NCBI RefSeq assembly: GCF_900105025.1
Contig: NZ_LT629759.1
Location: forward strand, 1,798,001-1,862,000
DNA from: Parafannyhessea umbonata
GTDB lineage: Bacteria > Actinomycetota > Coriobacteriia > Coriobacteriales > Atopobiaceae
Direction: 5' to 3'
DNA length: 64,000 bases
This document shows positions 16,495-26,450 of the stretch, one piece after another; within the stretch, counting starts at the first letter, position 1, and every line of letters starts with the position of its first letter. The position numbers and the translations under genes were made by a program. The notes beneath the pieces were generated by a model. It saw nothing but the letters and a program-made list of their open reading frames with translations. It did no database searches and was not told the origin of the DNA.

Positions 16495-17880
16495 CTACGA
16501 GCGCGCCACGTACGTGCCGGGCTTTGCGCCCGTGGGCTCGCCGTCGCGCGCAACGAGCTCGCCGCCCACGAAGACCAGCCGCGCGCGGCCGTGCGCCTCA
16601 AAGCCCTCGTACGGCGTGTAGTCCACGGCCTGGTGCTGGGTGGCGGCGCCTATGGTCCAGCGCGCCGCCGGGTCCCACACGCACACGTCCGCGTCGGAGC
16701 CCGCTGCAAGCGCGCCCTTGCGCGGGTACATGCCAAACTCCCGCGCCGCCCCGGTCGAAAGCAGCCGGCAGAACTCCATGGGGCCCAGGTCGTCCTCGAA
16801 CGTGGTCATCACCAGCGCGGGACGGTGCTCCACGCCGGGGCCGCCGTTAGGGATCTTGCGGAAGTCTGCGCGGCCCCGGTCCTTCTGGCCGTGCAGGTTA
16901 AAGCTGCAGTGGTCCGTGGAGATCTGGTCAACCTCGCCGGCAAGCACGGCCCGGCGCAGCGCCGCCACGTCCGTGGGCTTGCGCAAAGGCGGGCTCATCA
17001 CGTACTTCGCACCCGCGAAGCCGTCCTCGCCGCGCTCCAGGTAGCGGGTGTCGTCCAGCAGCAGGTACTGCGGGCAGGTCTCCAGCATCGCACGCACGCC
17101 GTGCTCGCGGGCGGCACGCACCTCCTCAAGCCCCAGCTCCGTGGAGCAGTGCACCACGTTCACGCGGGCCCCCGTCAGGTGCGAGAGGTACATCAGGCGC
17201 CCGATGGCCTCCGCCTCGCACTCCGCGGGACGGCTGAGCGGGTGCCCCTCCGGCCCCGTGATGCCGCGCTCGAACACGCGGCGCTGCAGCTCGTTCACCA
17301 GGGTGCCGTTCTCGCAGTGCACGCACAGGATGCCGTCGAACGGCTTGATCGCCTCGAGCACCTCCATGGTCTGGGCATCGTCCAGACGCAGGTGGTCGTA
17401 GGCAAAGTACGTCTTGAACGAGGTGATGCCCGCGTCGCGCATGAGGTCAATCTCCTGGCGCGTGTGCTCGTTCCAGTCCGCGATCGCCATGTGGAACGCG
17501 TAGTTCGCGGTGCACGTGCCGTCCGCACGCTCGTGCCACGCGTCAAGCGCCTGCGTCAGGGTCATGCCGCGGTCCTGCGTGGCGTAGTCCACGATCGTGG
17601 TGGTGCCTCCACACGCAGCCGCGCGCGTGCCCGTCTCGAAGCTGTCCGCCGTCCAGTCCATTCCGGTCCAGCACTGCATATGCGTGTGCGCGTCTATAAA
17701 GCCCGGGAACACCCAGCACCCGGCCACGTCGAACACCTCGCAGCCGTCCAGCTGCGCCGCGTCCAGGCCGCCCGGCACCACGTCCGCGATGCGCTGGCCC
17801 TCGAGCACCACGTCACCCGCGAACACGCCCTCAGGCGTCACCAGGCTTCCGCCCCTCAGCACCTTCGTTACGGCAGCCAT
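16495..17880 (-). CDS. hyuA: D-hydantoinase/dihydropyrimidinase-type amidohydrolase HyuA
   Basis: Binuclear-metal cyclic amidohydrolase opening a hydantoin- or pyrimidine-like ring. The 461-residue length equals E. coli HyuA. Metal ligands are visible: His65 and His67 (AHTHM), Lys156 (SFKTYF, the carboxylated lysine), His188 (CVHCENG), His244 (VVHCST) and Asp323 (STDHCSF). The start at 17880 follows GAGGGGGAT and lies 13 bases after mocA. In gut bacteria this gene is associated with anaerobic uric acid use; the ring intermediate it opens is not evident from sequence. Confidence 0.9.
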   Translation of the reverse strand: MAAVTKVLRGGSLVTPEGVFAGDVVLEGQRIADVVPGGLDAAQLDGCEVFDVAGCWVFPGFIDAHTHMQCWTGMDWTADSFETGTRAAACGGTTTIVDYATQDRGMTLTQALDAWHERADGTCTANYAFHMAIADWNEHTRQEIDLMRDAGITSFKTYFAYDHLRLDDAQTMEVLEAIKPFDGILCVHCENGTLVNELQRRVFERGITGPEGHPLSRPAECEAEAIGRLMYLSHLTGARVNVVHCSTELGLEEVRAAREHGVRAMLETCPQYLLLDDTRYLERGEDGFAGAKYVMSPPLRKPTDVAALRRAVLAGEVDQISTDHCSFNLHGQKDRGRADFRKIPNGGPGVEHRPALVMTTFEDDLGPMEFCRLLSTGAAREFGMYPRKGALAAGSDADVCVWDPAARWTIGAATQHQAVDYTPYEGFEAHGRARLVFVGGELVARDGEPTGAKPGTYVARS

Positions 17881-17893
17881 GCCATCATCCCCC

Positions 17894-18541
17894 TCACAAG
17901 GACCTTGCAAGACGCCCCAGCTCCCCCGCCACGCGTGCGAGGTCCTCCGGGGTGTCAACGTCCATAAGCTCCGCCGCATGCCGCGCCTCTACCAGGCGCA
18001 CGCCACGCGCCAGCTCCGCGTCCCGGCGCAGCAGCGCGCCGCCGCCCACGTCGCCGGAAAGCGCGCACAGCGCACTCGCCAGCGCACCGGGAAACACCAC
18101 GGGGCTTCCCGCCTCGCCATGCCACGCCAGCCGCGTCACGCACCCCGGGTGCGCCCAGAACTCCCGCACGAGCGCGTCCACGCTCTGGGCGGAAAGCAGC
18201 GGCTGATCACCCTGGGCAAACAGGTAGCCCGCGCGTGGGCCCAGCGCACGCACGCCCGCGCGCACGGTGTCGCTCTGGAGCGCCCCCGCGGGCTCCGCCA
18301 CGGCGGCGCCGCTCTCCGCGCACACGCGCCTGACCTCCGGCCAGCGGCTCACGACAACCACGTCCAGCGCAGGCGAGAAGAGCGCGTCCAGCGCATGCAG
18401 CACCACGGCCTTGCCGTGCAGCGGCTCCAGCAGCTTCTGCCGGCCGAAGCGCCGCGCCTCGCCGTTGGCCATGACCACGCAGCCAAGGCGACCGCACTTC
18501 TCGCCCGCGTCGCCCTTCTCGCCCACGCGCGTACGATCCAT
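17894..18541 (-). CDS. mocA: Molybdenum cofactor cytidylyltransferase MocA/YgfJ-like
   Basis: Predicted to transfer CMP to molybdopterin to make the MCD form used by xanthine-dehydrogenase-type enzymes. The 215-residue protein has the nucleotidyltransferase signature VVMANGEARRFGRQKLLEPL near residues 22-41, GDQPLLS in the middle and a LMDVDTPEDL end. The start at 18541 follows GGGGAGG; eight further upstream residues are possible. It is coupled closely to hyuA and serves the two xanthine dehydrogenase systems in the window. The family's usual A-x-G-x-S/G pattern is slightly altered (MANGEARRFG). Confidence 0.85.
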   Translation of the reverse strand: MDRTRVGEKGDAGEKCGRLGCVVMANGEARRFGRQKLLEPLHGKAVVLHALDALFSPALDVVVVSRWPEVRRVCAESGAAVAEPAGALQSDTVRAGVRALGPRAGYLFAQGDQPLLSAQSVDALVREFWAHPGCVTRLAWHGEAGSPVVFPGALASALCALSGDVGGGALLRRDAELARGVRLVEARHAAELMDVDTPEDLARVAGELGRLARSL

Positions 18542-18686
18542 GTCGGTCGCCTCCCCTCGTGCCACGGCACCCGGCCGCGGCGCTATAACCGCGGCGCTTT
18601 CCGCTGCTCAACGACACTAGTGTGACACGTCGGCGGCGGAACGCTGCCGCAAATCGGCCACGCGTCCCGCCGCCTGCTGGCGTGCG

Positions 18687-19892
18687 CTATGCCTGGTTCC
18701 AGCGCGGCGTAGCCGCGTCCTCGAGGGCCTGCAGCGTGGCGATGGGGTCCTTGGCCTTCTGCAGGAAGACCATGGCGGCCACGGCGTAGGGCTTGTAGCT
18801 GGCCTCCTTGTACAGGCCGTCGCGGTGGTAGTCGAAGACCTCGTTCTCCACCTCGCCGTGCTCGCAGCTCACGCCGTTGATGTCGGCGGGCAGCGGGTGC
18901 ATGTAGATGGTGTCCTGGCCCTTGGCGGTGGTCTCCATCAGCTTCTGGGTGCAGCACCAGTCCTTGTGCGTGGCGTTCTGGGCAAGGAGCTCCTTCTCGA
19001 GCTTGTCGATGCCCTCCTGGTCGCCGGCGGCGTAGAGCTTCGTGCGCTTCTCCATGGCGGCGTAGGGAGCCCAGCTCTTGGGGATCACGATGTCGGCGCC
19101 CTCGAAGGCCTCCTCCATGGTGTGGGCCTGGGTGAAGGTGGCGCCGGACTCCTTGGCATAGACGCCCGCCTGCTTCACGAGCTCGGGCATGAGGTCGTAG
19201 CCCTCGGGGTGCGCGAGCGTCACGTTCATGCCAAAGCGGGTCAGCAGCATGATGAGCGACTGCGGGCAGGAAAGCGGCTTGCCGTAGGAGGGGCTGTACG
19301 CCCAGGTCACGGCAACCTTCTTGCCCTTGAGGTTATCGAGGCCGCCAAACTCGTTGATCAGGTACAGCATGTCCGCGGAGGACTGGGTGGGGTGGTCGGA
19401 GTCGGACTGCAGGCTCACCAGGGTCGGGCGGTGGTCCAGGATGCCGTCACGCCAGGACTGCTCCACGGACTCCGAGACCTCCTTCATGTACGCGTCGCCC
19501 TCGCCGATGAACTTGTCGTCGCGGATGCCGATGACGTCGGCCATGAAGCTGATCATCGTGGCGGTCTCGCGCACGGTCTCGCCGTGGGCGATCTGCGACT
19601 TTGCCTCGTCCAGGTCCTGCAGCTGCAGGCCAAGCAGGTTGGTGCCGGAGGCAAACGAGAAGCGCGTGCGCGTGGAGTTGTCACGGAAGTTGGAAACCGC
19701 AAGGCCGGACTGGAAGATGCGCGTGCTGATGTTGCGCTCGCGCAGGTTCCTTAGGGCGTCGGCAACCAGGTACATGGCGCGCAGCTCGTCGGTCGTCTTG
19801 TCCCACGTGTGCAGGAAGTCGTTGTTGTACATGTTCTTGAAGTCGAGCTTCGCAAGCTGCTCCAGGTACGGCTTGATGGTCTTCTCGCTCAT
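18687..19892 (-). CDS. ygeW: Knotted carbamoyltransferase YgeW
   Basis: Transcarbamylase-family enzyme thought to act in purine-derived carbamoyl transfer, conserving energy as carbamoyl phosphate; its exact carbamoyl acceptor or donor is not certain. The 401-residue length matches YgeW (about 396). The carbamoyl-phosphate loop STRTR is at residues 73-77, followed by SFASGTNLLGL. The second domain carries VTWAYSPSYGKPLSCPQSL and the HPLPAD motif. It starts 30 bases after ygeY and is the second gene in that operon. Confidence 0.92.
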   Translation of the reverse strand: MSEKTIKPYLEQLAKLDFKNMYNNDFLHTWDKTTDELRAMYLVADALRNLRERNISTRIFQSGLAVSNFRDNSTRTRFSFASGTNLLGLQLQDLDEAKSQIAHGETVRETATMISFMADVIGIRDDKFIGEGDAYMKEVSESVEQSWRDGILDHRPTLVSLQSDSDHPTQSSADMLYLINEFGGLDNLKGKKVAVTWAYSPSYGKPLSCPQSLIMLLTRFGMNVTLAHPEGYDLMPELVKQAGVYAKESGATFTQAHTMEEAFEGADIVIPKSWAPYAAMEKRTKLYAAGDQEGIDKLEKELLAQNATHKDWCCTQKLMETTAKGQDTIYMHPLPADINGVSCEHGEVENEVFDYHRDGLYKEASYKPYAVAAMVFLQKAKDPIATLQALEDAATPRWNQA

Positions 19893-19922
19893 GGCGTTTC
19901 TCCTTACTGTTGTGTCGTGATG

Positions 19923-21305
19923 CTACTTGATGTCGTTGTCCGTGAGGGAGGCGCGGAACTCGGTCGCGTCACCGTCGGCGGCGCTGGGGTCGTACAGGTT
20001 CAGGGCCGCGACGTAGAGCGCTGCGCACGTGGGCAGGTCCTGCTTGTAGGTGACCTCGTTGGGCGCGTGGGCCTGGGACTCGGCGCCGGGGCCAAAGCCG
20101 ACGCACGGGATGCCGTAGCGGCCCTGGATGGAGACGCAGTTGGTCGAGAAGGTCCACTTGTCGCACAGGGGACGACCCTCGCGCTTGTCCATGGACTTCG
20201 GGCAGCCGATGCGCTTGTCGCCAAAGAGCGCCTTGTGCGCGTCGACGAGGGCCTTGACGTGCGGAGCGGTCTCCTTGTTGATCCACGTCGGGAAGTAGGC
20301 CTCGGTCTCGTACACCTCGCCGGTCCAGCTGGGACGGTCGTACATGTACATGGAGACCTTCACGTCGTCACCATACTTCTTGACGGAGGGCAGGTCCTCG
20401 ATCTCCTTCAGGCAGGACTTGTAGGTCTCGCCTGCGGTCATGCGGCGGTCGATGCTGATGGCGCAGGAGTCGGCGACGGCGCAGCGGGAGGGGCTGGTGT
20501 AGAAGATCTGGCTGACGGTGCAGGTGCCGCGGCCCAGGAAGCGGGCGTCCTCGTAGTGCTCGGGGTTGTACTTGGGGTCGAGCATCTTGACGAGGCCCTT
20601 GATGGAGGTGGACTCGTCGGCGCCGTTGTTGTTGAGCGCACGCACGTCAGAGATGATGTCGGCCATCTTGTAGATCGCGTTGTCGCCGCGCTCGGGGGCA
20701 GAGCCGTGGCAGCTGACGCCCTTCACGTCCACGCGGATCTCCATGCGGCCGCGGTGTCCGCGGTAGATGCCGCCGTCCGTGGGCTCGGTGGAGATGACGA
20801 ACTCGGGCTTGATGCCGTCGACGTTGTAGATGTACTGCCAGCACATGCCGTCGCAGTCCTCTTCCTGCACGGTGCCGACGACCATGACCTTGTAGCCCTC
20901 GGGGATGAGGTCCATGTCCTTCATCATCTTGGCGGCGTACGTGGCGCTCGCCATGCCGCCCTCCTGGTCGGATCCACCGCGGCCGCCGATGAGCTGGTCG
21001 TCCTCGAAGCCCTCGTACGGGTCGAAGTCCCAGTTGTCGCGGTTGCCGATGCCCACGGTGTCGATGTGGGAGTCGATGGCGATGATCTTCTCGCCCTCGC
21101 CCATGAAGCCCATGACGTTGCCGAGGCCGTCCACCTTGACCTCGTCGAAGCCCAGCTTCTCCATCTCGGCCTTGATGCAGGCGACGACCTCGCCCTCCTC
21201 GCAGGACTCGCTGGGGTGAGAGATCATGGCGCGCAGGAACGCCGTCATGTCCTTGCCGTAGGCGTTAGCCGCGGCCTTGATCTTGTCGAAGTCCAGGTCC
21301 TTCAT
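19923..21305 (-). CDS. ygeY: YgeY-family selenium metabolism-linked M20 hydrolase
   Basis: Zinc-dependent M20-type hydrolase assigned to anaerobic purine breakdown; a ureido- or amide-bond substrate is likely. The 460-residue protein has the metal motifs SHIDTVG (near residue 78), [10 protein letters not shown] (near 108), [11 protein letters not shown] and the C-terminal [17 protein letters not shown]. It is longer than E. coli YgeY (about 403) mainly in the middle. The start at 21305 follows AAGGAGGATCAC. It leads the operon ygeY-ygeW-mocA-hyuA-ridA, and two operator-like motifs lie 80-150 bases upstream. Confidence 0.9.
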   Translation of the reverse strand: MKDLDFDKIKAAANAYGKDMTAFLRAMISHPSESCEEGEVVACIKAEMEKLGFDEVKVDGLGNVMGFMGEGEKIIAIDSHIDTVGIGNRDNWDFDPYEGFEDDQLIGGRGGSDQEGGMASATYAAKMMKDMDLIPEGYKVMVVGTVQEEDCDGMCWQYIYNVDGIKPEFVISTEPTDGGIYRGHRGRMEIRVDVKGVSCHGSAPERGDNAIYKMADIISDVRALNNNGADESTSIKGLVKMLDPKYNPEHYEDARFLGRGTCTVSQIFYTSPSRCAVADSCAISIDRRMTAGETYKSCLKEIEDLPSVKKYGDDVKVSMYMYDRPSWTGEVYETEAYFPTWINKETAPHVKALVDAHKALFGDKRIGCPKSMDKREGRPLCDKWTFSTNCVSIQGRYGIPCVGFGPGAESQAHAPNEVTYKQDLPTCAALYVAALNLYDPSAADGDATEFRASLTDNDIK

Positions 21306-21867
21306 GTGATCCTCCTTGCACGGGCCTTGCGGCATGCAGGCGAGCGTTGCCCCGTTGGCGATATGACGCTTTGTCTGTATGCCATACTTTTTGTTTGGCA
21401 AGTCCATTAAACCACGGCGCGAAGCCGATTCAAGCGAGAATGCCTAACTTTTTGTTTTTGCTACAAACGGTTGGTTTGAAGACGCCAACGGTATGCGTCG
21501 CCGGGACCTGTCGACGGCGCCCCGGGACCGCGCCGAATGTTACCTGTACGTAAACAATTCGAAATATGCATGGAACCGATTCAGATGTCGCGCGCCATGC
21601 ACGCGCCTGGAACCGGGCGCGACCCCGTTTGCGGCCGACGCCCATCCGCTCGCGGCGACCCGGGCGCGAAGCTCTTCTCCCCACGGGCGCACCAGAACGA
21701 ACATCTTCCGTGCGCGCACGAACCGCGCGCATTTGGACTCGGACATCGGTCGTCAGACGGTTCTGGAGCGCCTGCGCAAACGGCCCCGCAAAGCCCGCGC
21801 GCACCCCGGCGGCAACCGGCACGCCGCCCACCAGACGCCCGCACGACGGCCACGGGGAGGAGAGGGA
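21306..21867. other. 562-bp divergent promoter region between ygeY and an APC transporter
   Basis: It contains the two operator-like motifs at 21383-21397 and 21444-21458 near ygeY. The right 380 bases towards the transporter are GC-rich with no convincing small gene; an AT-richer patch around 21537-21577 (TTACCT, 17 bases, AATATG) may be the transporter promoter. Confidence 0.4.
21383..21458 (-). promoter_or_regulatory. Two purine-regulon operator-like sites upstream of ygeY
   Basis: CATAC-TTTTT-GTTTG (21383-21397, embedded in arms GCCATAC/GTTTGGC) and CTAAC-TTTTT-GTTTT (21444-21458), 61 bases apart. Both fit C-W-A-A-C, five bases, G-T-T-W-G. The same pattern occurs in front of ygeX, in the ssnA/regulator divergent region and, with a longer spacer, before the NCS2 permease. 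Confidence 0.6.
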
Positions 21868-23343
21868 ATGGCAGACAACGACACCCCCACCTCCGGCGGA
21901 ATGAAGAAGGAGCTTACGCTCTTCAACTTCTTCACCATCGGATTTGGCGCCATCATCGGCACCGGATGGGTACTGCTCGTAGGCGACTGGATGGTGCTGG
22001 GCGGAGGACCCATCCCGGCCATGATCGCCTTCGCCATCGGCGCGATATTCCTCGTGCCCATCGGCATGTGCTTTGGCGAGCTCACCGCGGCGATCCCCAT
22101 ATCGGGCGGCATCATCGAGTACGTCGACCGCACCTTCGGGCGCAAGATGGGATTTCTCACGGGCTGGATGCTGCTTCTGGGCAACGCCCCGCTGTGCCCC
22201 TGGGAGGCCATCGCCATATCGACGCTCCTGACCGACCGCTTTGCGGAGTTCCCGGCGCTTGCGTGGCTGCGCTCCGTCAGGCTGTACACCATCATGGGCG
22301 CCGACGTGTACCTGTGGCCCACCCTCATCGCGCTTGGCTTCGCCGTGCTGGTGATCTTCCTCAACTTCCGTGGCGCCGGCGCCGCGGCGAAGCTCTCGAG
22401 CTTCCTTGCGAAGGCGCTTCTGGCCGGCATGATCCTCGCGATGGTCATCTCCATCGCCACCGGCTCGCCCTCGAACGCGCTTCCCGTGTTCTCTCAGGTC
22501 AAGCACGCGGCGGGTGGCTCTGCCACCGAGGCGACGTCGCTTCTGGGCGGCATCGTGGCCGTGCTGGTCATGACCCCGTTCTTCTATGCGGGCTTCGATA
22601 CCATCCCGCAGCAGGCGGAGGAGGCGTCCGACAACCTCGACTGGAAGAAGTTCGGGCTTGTCCCGGCCATCGCCCTTCTCGCATCCGGCGCGTTCTACCT
22701 AATCTGCATCTACTCGTTCGGCACCATCATCGACTGGCACGAGTTCGTGCGCTCGTCCGTCCCCGCGCTCGCGGTGCTCGAGCGCATCAACCTCTTCTTC
22801 TACGTCGCGATGCTCATCATCGCAACGCTTGGGCCCATGGGTCCCATGAACTCCTTCTTTGGCGCCTCGACCCGCCTGATGCTCGCCATGGGCCGCAAGG
22901 AGATGCTCCCGAAGTCCTTTGCGGAGATCGACCCCAAGTCCGGCGCCCCGAAGAACGGCAACATCGTGATGGCCGTCCTGACGCTCGTTGGCCCCTTCCT
23001 CGGCCGCAACATGCTCGTGCCGCTCACGAACGTGGCGTCACTCGGCTTCATCTTCGCGTGCACCATGGCCGCCTGCGCCTGCATGCGCCTGCGCAAGACC
23101 GAGCCCGACCTGCCGCGCCCGTACGAGGTTAACGGCGGCAAAGCCGGAATCGCCTGCGCCATCGCCGCCGGCGCCATCGTGATCGGCCTGATGGTGCTTC
23201 CGTTCAGCCCCGCCGCCCTGAACGGCGTGGAGTGGGCGATCACCGCCGGCTGGGTCCTCATTGGCATCCTGATCCTGGCACTGTACGGAAACAAGCACGC
23301 CGCCGCGGACACGCATCCGTCTGCCGGCGTCGCGAAGGCCTGA
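21868..23343 (+). CDS. APC-superfamily amino acid/polyamine-type permease
   Basis: Cytoplasmic-membrane transporter with 12 or so helices in 491 residues. The N-terminal GFGAIIGTGWVLLVGDW loop is the APC substrate-binding signature, and PFFYAGFDTIPQQAEE matches the helix-6 unwound region. The start at 21868 follows GGGGAGGAGAGGGA. It is divergent from ygeY and is followed 86 bases later by an amidohydrolase gene, so it may import a nitrogen-rich substrate of the same pathway. Substrate is not determinable. Confidence 0.85.
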   Translation: MADNDTPTSGGMKKELTLFNFFTIGFGAIIGTGWVLLVGDWMVLGGGPIPAMIAFAIGAIFLVPIGMCFGELTAAIPISGGIIEYVDRTFGRKMGFLTGWMLLLGNAPLCPWEAIAISTLLTDRFAEFPALAWLRSVRLYTIMGADVYLWPTLIALGFAVLVIFLNFRGAGAAAKLSSFLAKALLAGMILAMVISIATGSPSNALPVFSQVKHAAGGSATEATSLLGGIVAVLVMTPFFYAGFDTIPQQAEEASDNLDWKKFGLVPAIALLASGAFYLICIYSFGTIIDWHEFVRSSVPALAVLERINLFFYVAMLIIATLGPMGPMNSFFGASTRLMLAMGRKEMLPKSFAEIDPKSGAPKNGNIVMAVLTLVGPFLGRNMLVPLTNVASLGFIFACTMAACACMRLRKTEPDLPRPYEVNGGKAGIACAIAAGAIVIGLMVLPFSPAALNGVEWAITAGWVLIGILILALYGNKHAAADTHPSAGVAKA

Positions 23344-23429
23344 CGGCCGCAAAGCAAGGCTAAAGCGCGCGCAACGCGCGACTAGCGATACGCAACATGC
23401 AAAGGCTTGTGCGAATTGGAGGTATTGTT

Positions 23430-24677
23430 ATGGGCAAGATCGCGTTCAAGGGTGGCAAGCTCGTAGACGGTACGGGAGCATCCCCGGTTGAGGACAGCCT
23501 GGTGCTGGTGGACGACAAGAAGATCGCCTACGCCGGCCCCGCCACCGAGATTCCCGAGGGCTACGAGGTGCGCGACATCTCTGGCCGCACCATCATGCCG
23601 GGCATCGTCGACACGCACATCCACTTCTCGGGCAACCTCACCGACAACGACAACGACTGGGTCATCGAGACCGTCGCCCAGAAGCAGGCCTGCGCCGTGA
23701 AGCAGGCGTACGACGCCGTCACCCATGGCCTCACCACCGTGTGCGAGATCGGCCGCAACGGCATCGCCATCCGCGACCTCGTGAACATGGGCGTCATGAA
23801 GGGGCCGCGCATCTTCGCGACCGGCCTGGGCTTCTGCCGCACCGCCGGCCACGGCGACTGCCACAGGCTGCCGTTCGAGATGTCCAAGACCGGTCACCCC
23901 TGGGGCGACCAGGTGGACGGCCCGTGGGAGCTCCGCCACGCCATCCGCATGCGCCTGCGTGAGAACCCTGACGCCATCAAAATCTGGGTCACCGGCGGCG
24001 GCATCTGGCGCTGGGACTCCGGCCGCGCCCAGCTCATGAGCACCGAGGAGATCAAGGCCGTCTGCGACGAGTGCGCAATGGTCGGCATCCCCGTGTGGTC
24101 GCACTCCTACAACTCCATCTCGGGCGCGTACGACTCGGTGCGCTTTGGCTGCGAGCAGCTCATCCACGGCTTCGAGCTGGACGACAAGACCATGGACCTC
24201 ATGGCGGAGAAGGGCACGTTCTTCACGCCGACCGTTGGCTTCCTGCCCAGCTGGTACGCGACGTATCCTCCCGAGTGGACGCCGGAGCTGGACAAGTGGC
24301 CCGGCAAGGACAACGCCGAGAAGGGCATCGCGCGCTCGTACGCCAACCTCAACCGCGCGTACAAGCTCGGCGTCACCCTCACCGTGGGCTCCGACTCCTT
24401 CAGCTTCTCCACGCCGTACGGCTACACCACGCTGGACGAGGTGTACGCGTGGGTCGAGCACTGCGACATCCCCGCGATGGACGCGATCGTGGCCGCCACG
24501 CTCAACGGCGCGAAGATGGTTCACCACGAGGACGAGTTTGGCTCCCTCGAGAAGGGCAAGTTTGCCGACCTGCTCGTTATCGACGGCGACCCGCTGGCCA
24601 ACATCCGCGACCTCACGCCCGACAAGATGGAGGTCATCATGAAGGAGGGCGACCAGATGATCAAGGGCGCCCTGTAG
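23430..24677 (+). CDS. Imidazolonepropionase-type amidohydrolase
   Basis: Metal-dependent amidohydrolase of 415 residues. The beta-barrel ligands are visible: DTHIHFSGN (near residue 60), IKIWVTGGG (candidate carboxylated lysine), WSHSYN, LIHGFELDD and GSDSFSF (Asp near 325). The family includes imidazolonepropionase and Xaa-Pro-type dipeptidases and acts on cyclic amides or dipeptides. The start at 23430 follows GGAGGTATTGTT. It follows the APC permease, suggesting import and hydrolysis of one compound. Whether it belongs to purine breakdown is inference from position. Confidence 0.85.
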   Translation: MGKIAFKGGKLVDGTGASPVEDSLVLVDDKKIAYAGPATEIPEGYEVRDISGRTIMPGIVDTHIHFSGNLTDNDNDWVIETVAQKQACAVKQAYDAVTHGLTTVCEIGRNGIAIRDLVNMGVMKGPRIFATGLGFCRTAGHGDCHRLPFEMSKTGHPWGDQVDGPWELRHAIRMRLRENPDAIKIWVTGGGIWRWDSGRAQLMSTEEIKAVCDECAMVGIPVWSHSYNSISGAYDSVRFGCEQLIHGFELDDKTMDLMAEKGTFFTPTVGFLPSWYATYPPEWTPELDKWPGKDNAEKGIARSYANLNRAYKLGVTLTVGSDSFSFSTPYGYTTLDEVYAWVEHCDIPAMDAIVAATLNGAKMVHHEDEFGSLEKGKFADLLVIDGDPLANIRDLTPDKMEVIMKEGDQMIKGAL

Positions 24678-24746
24678 GCGCCCCCACGCCAGGGGCCGCG
24701 GCCACGCCAGCTCGCGACCCCCGCGCGCAACAGTGCCAACGCTTTC

Positions 24747-24785
24747 GGGAACCGGCCTCGCCTTTGCGGCCGGTTCCCATTTTTG
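24747..24785 (+). terminator. Rho-independent terminator after the amidohydrolase gene
   Basis: A perfect 11-bp stem, GGGAACCGGCC (24747-24757) with GGCCGGTTCCC (24768-24778), a ten-base loop and an ATTTTT tail. It ends the permease-amidohydrolase unit and separates it from the LysR gene. Confidence 0.9.
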
Positions 24786-24968
24786 TGCCCGCGCCCTTCT
24801 CGCCCGGCGCCCCCACGCGCCGCTGGCCTAATTTGCGCTGTGGTGCACCGGACATAAAACCTAGAATCGGTCAGGCGCCGCGCAGCGCATGTGCAAGTTG
24901 CGGGCGCGCTTTGCATTGGGCAGACGGCGCGTCCGCACGCGACGCGTCGCGGGGATTAGGGGGCAGGC

Positions 24969-25811
24969 GTGGAGGCAAACATCCGCAAGTTCCGGGCGTT
25001 CGTGACGAGCGCCCGCCTTGGCAGCTTCACGCGCGCCGCCGAGGATCTGGGCTGCACGCAGTCCACCGTGAGCCGCATGGTCGCGAGCCTGGAGGCCGAC
25101 TGGCAGCTGAGGCTGTTCCACCGCCGCGGCACCGCGCTGGTGCTCACGAGCGACGGCGAGGCCGTGCTGGAAGACGCGGACCGGCTGTGCCGCAGCTACG
25201 ACGACCTGTTTCGCCACGTGGAATCCCTGCGCGGGCTGAGCTCCGGCTCCATCGCCATCGCCGCCCCGTCGAGCATCGTCGCGCTGCGGCTGGCAAAGCC
25301 CCTGGGCGCGTTCGTGCGCAGCCATCCCGGCGTCCAGGTGAACATCATCGAGAGCACGTACGGCGAGGCGCAGAGCCTTATGGAGAAGGACGCGGTCGAC
25401 TTTGCCTTCGTCCCCCACCACATGCAGGCGGAGGGGCTCGAGTGCACCCTGTTCGAGCGGGACGAGCTCGTGATCGTGGCACCGCGGGGGCACTTTGCGC
25501 AGCCGGGCGCCATACCCGTGGAGTCGCTGCTGGACGAGATGTTCGTGGCGGACACGGAGACGGCCCCGCTTCTGCAACGCGAGCTCCGCCACTCCAACGT
25601 GCGCTGCGTCACCTCGAACACGACGGCGATCCTGGCCATGGTGGAGGCGGGGCTGGGGATATCGCTGCTGCCAAGCCTCGCCCTCGAGGGAGGCGACACC
25701 AGCCTGGACGTGCGCCGCCTCGAGACGCCCGCGTGGCGCAGCATGTACCTGGTACACCGCCACGCGTCAGACCTGAGCGTCGCGGCGCGCGCGTTCCTGG
25801 CCGCCCTGTAG
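24969..25811 (+). CDS. LysR-family transcriptional regulator
   Basis: DNA-binding regulator of 280 residues. The winged helix is at the N-terminus (GSFTRAAEDLGCTQSTVSRMVASLEADW, about 18-43 in part), followed by the periplasmic-binding-type effector domain (IAIAAPSSIVALRLAKPLG onward). I chose the GTG at 24969. It sits between the permease/amidohydrolase unit and the convergent xdhABC operon, so it may sense a purine-pathway metabolite. No binding site could be assigned to it with confidence. Confidence 0.9.
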   Translation: MEANIRKFRAFVTSARLGSFTRAAEDLGCTQSTVSRMVASLEADWQLRLFHRRGTALVLTSDGEAVLEDADRLCRSYDDLFRHVESLRGLSSGSIAIAAPSSIVALRLAKPLGAFVRSHPGVQVNIIESTYGEAQSLMEKDAVDFAFVPHHMQAEGLECTLFERDELVIVAPRGHFAQPGAIPVESLLDEMFVADTETAPLLQRELRHSNVRCVTSNTTAILAMVEAGLGISLLPSLALEGGDTSLDVRRLETPAWRSMYLVHRHASDLSVAARAFLAAL

Positions 25812-25889
25812 CGCGTGCGTGCCGCCACGGCAGGGCGGCCGGCACGCACGCGCGCCGACCGCCCGGGAACGTTCTTCTCGCCACCGCGC

Positions 25890-26450
25890 CTACTTCGCGC
25901 AGTCGGCCTCCAGCCTGTCCTTCACGCGCTGCGACCAGTCCACGTCCGGGGCGTCCTGCTCGCTTATGCCCACGTGGCCGTTCACGATGTCCACGGCCTT
26001 CTCCACGCCGTTGATCACGTTCATGTAGCCGGTGCAGCGGCACAGGTGGCCCGACAGGTTCTTGCGGATCTCGTCCCGCGTGTACGTCTTGCCGGAGTTC
26101 ACCATCTCCATCGCGCTCATGATGATGCCGGGGATGCAGAACCCGCACTGCACGGCGAACTCGTCCACAAACGCCTGCTGTACGGGGTTCAGCGTGCCGT
26201 CCGGCGCCTGCAGGCCCTCCACGGTCACGATGTCTTTTCCCTGCGCCCAGTCCGTCAGGTACAGGCAGGTGTCCGTGGCCACGCCGTCTATCAGCACGGT
26301 GCACGCGCCGCACTCGCCCACCTCGCAGCCGCGCTTCACGCTCGTCATGTGCAGGCGGTCGCGCAGCGTGTCCAAAAGCGACTCGCGCGGGTCGTAGCCC
26401 ACCTGCACGGGCCTGCCATTAAGCGTGCACTTCAGGATCCTCATGTCCAT
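25890..26450 (-). CDS. xdhC: Xanthine dehydrogenase 2Fe-2S subunit XdhC
   Basis: Electron-transfer subunit of the three-subunit molybdenum hydroxylase. Plant-type 2Fe-2S cysteines are Cys42, 47, 50 and 62; the second cluster cysteines are Cys102, 105, 137 and 139. The 186-residue protein is slightly longer than E. coli XdhC (159). The start at 26450 overlaps the xdhB stop as TGATG, so translation is coupled; an ATG two codons later is the alternative. Confidence 0.93.
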   Translation of the reverse strand: MDMRILKCTLNGRPVQVGYDPRESLLDTLRDRLHMTSVKRGCEVGECGACTVLIDGVATDTCLYLTDWAQGKDIVTVEGLQAPDGTLNPVQQAFVDEFAVQCGFCIPGIIMSAMEMVNSGKTYTRDEIRKNLSGHLCRCTGYMNVINGVEKAVDIVNGHVGISEQDAPDVDWSQRVKDRLEADCAK

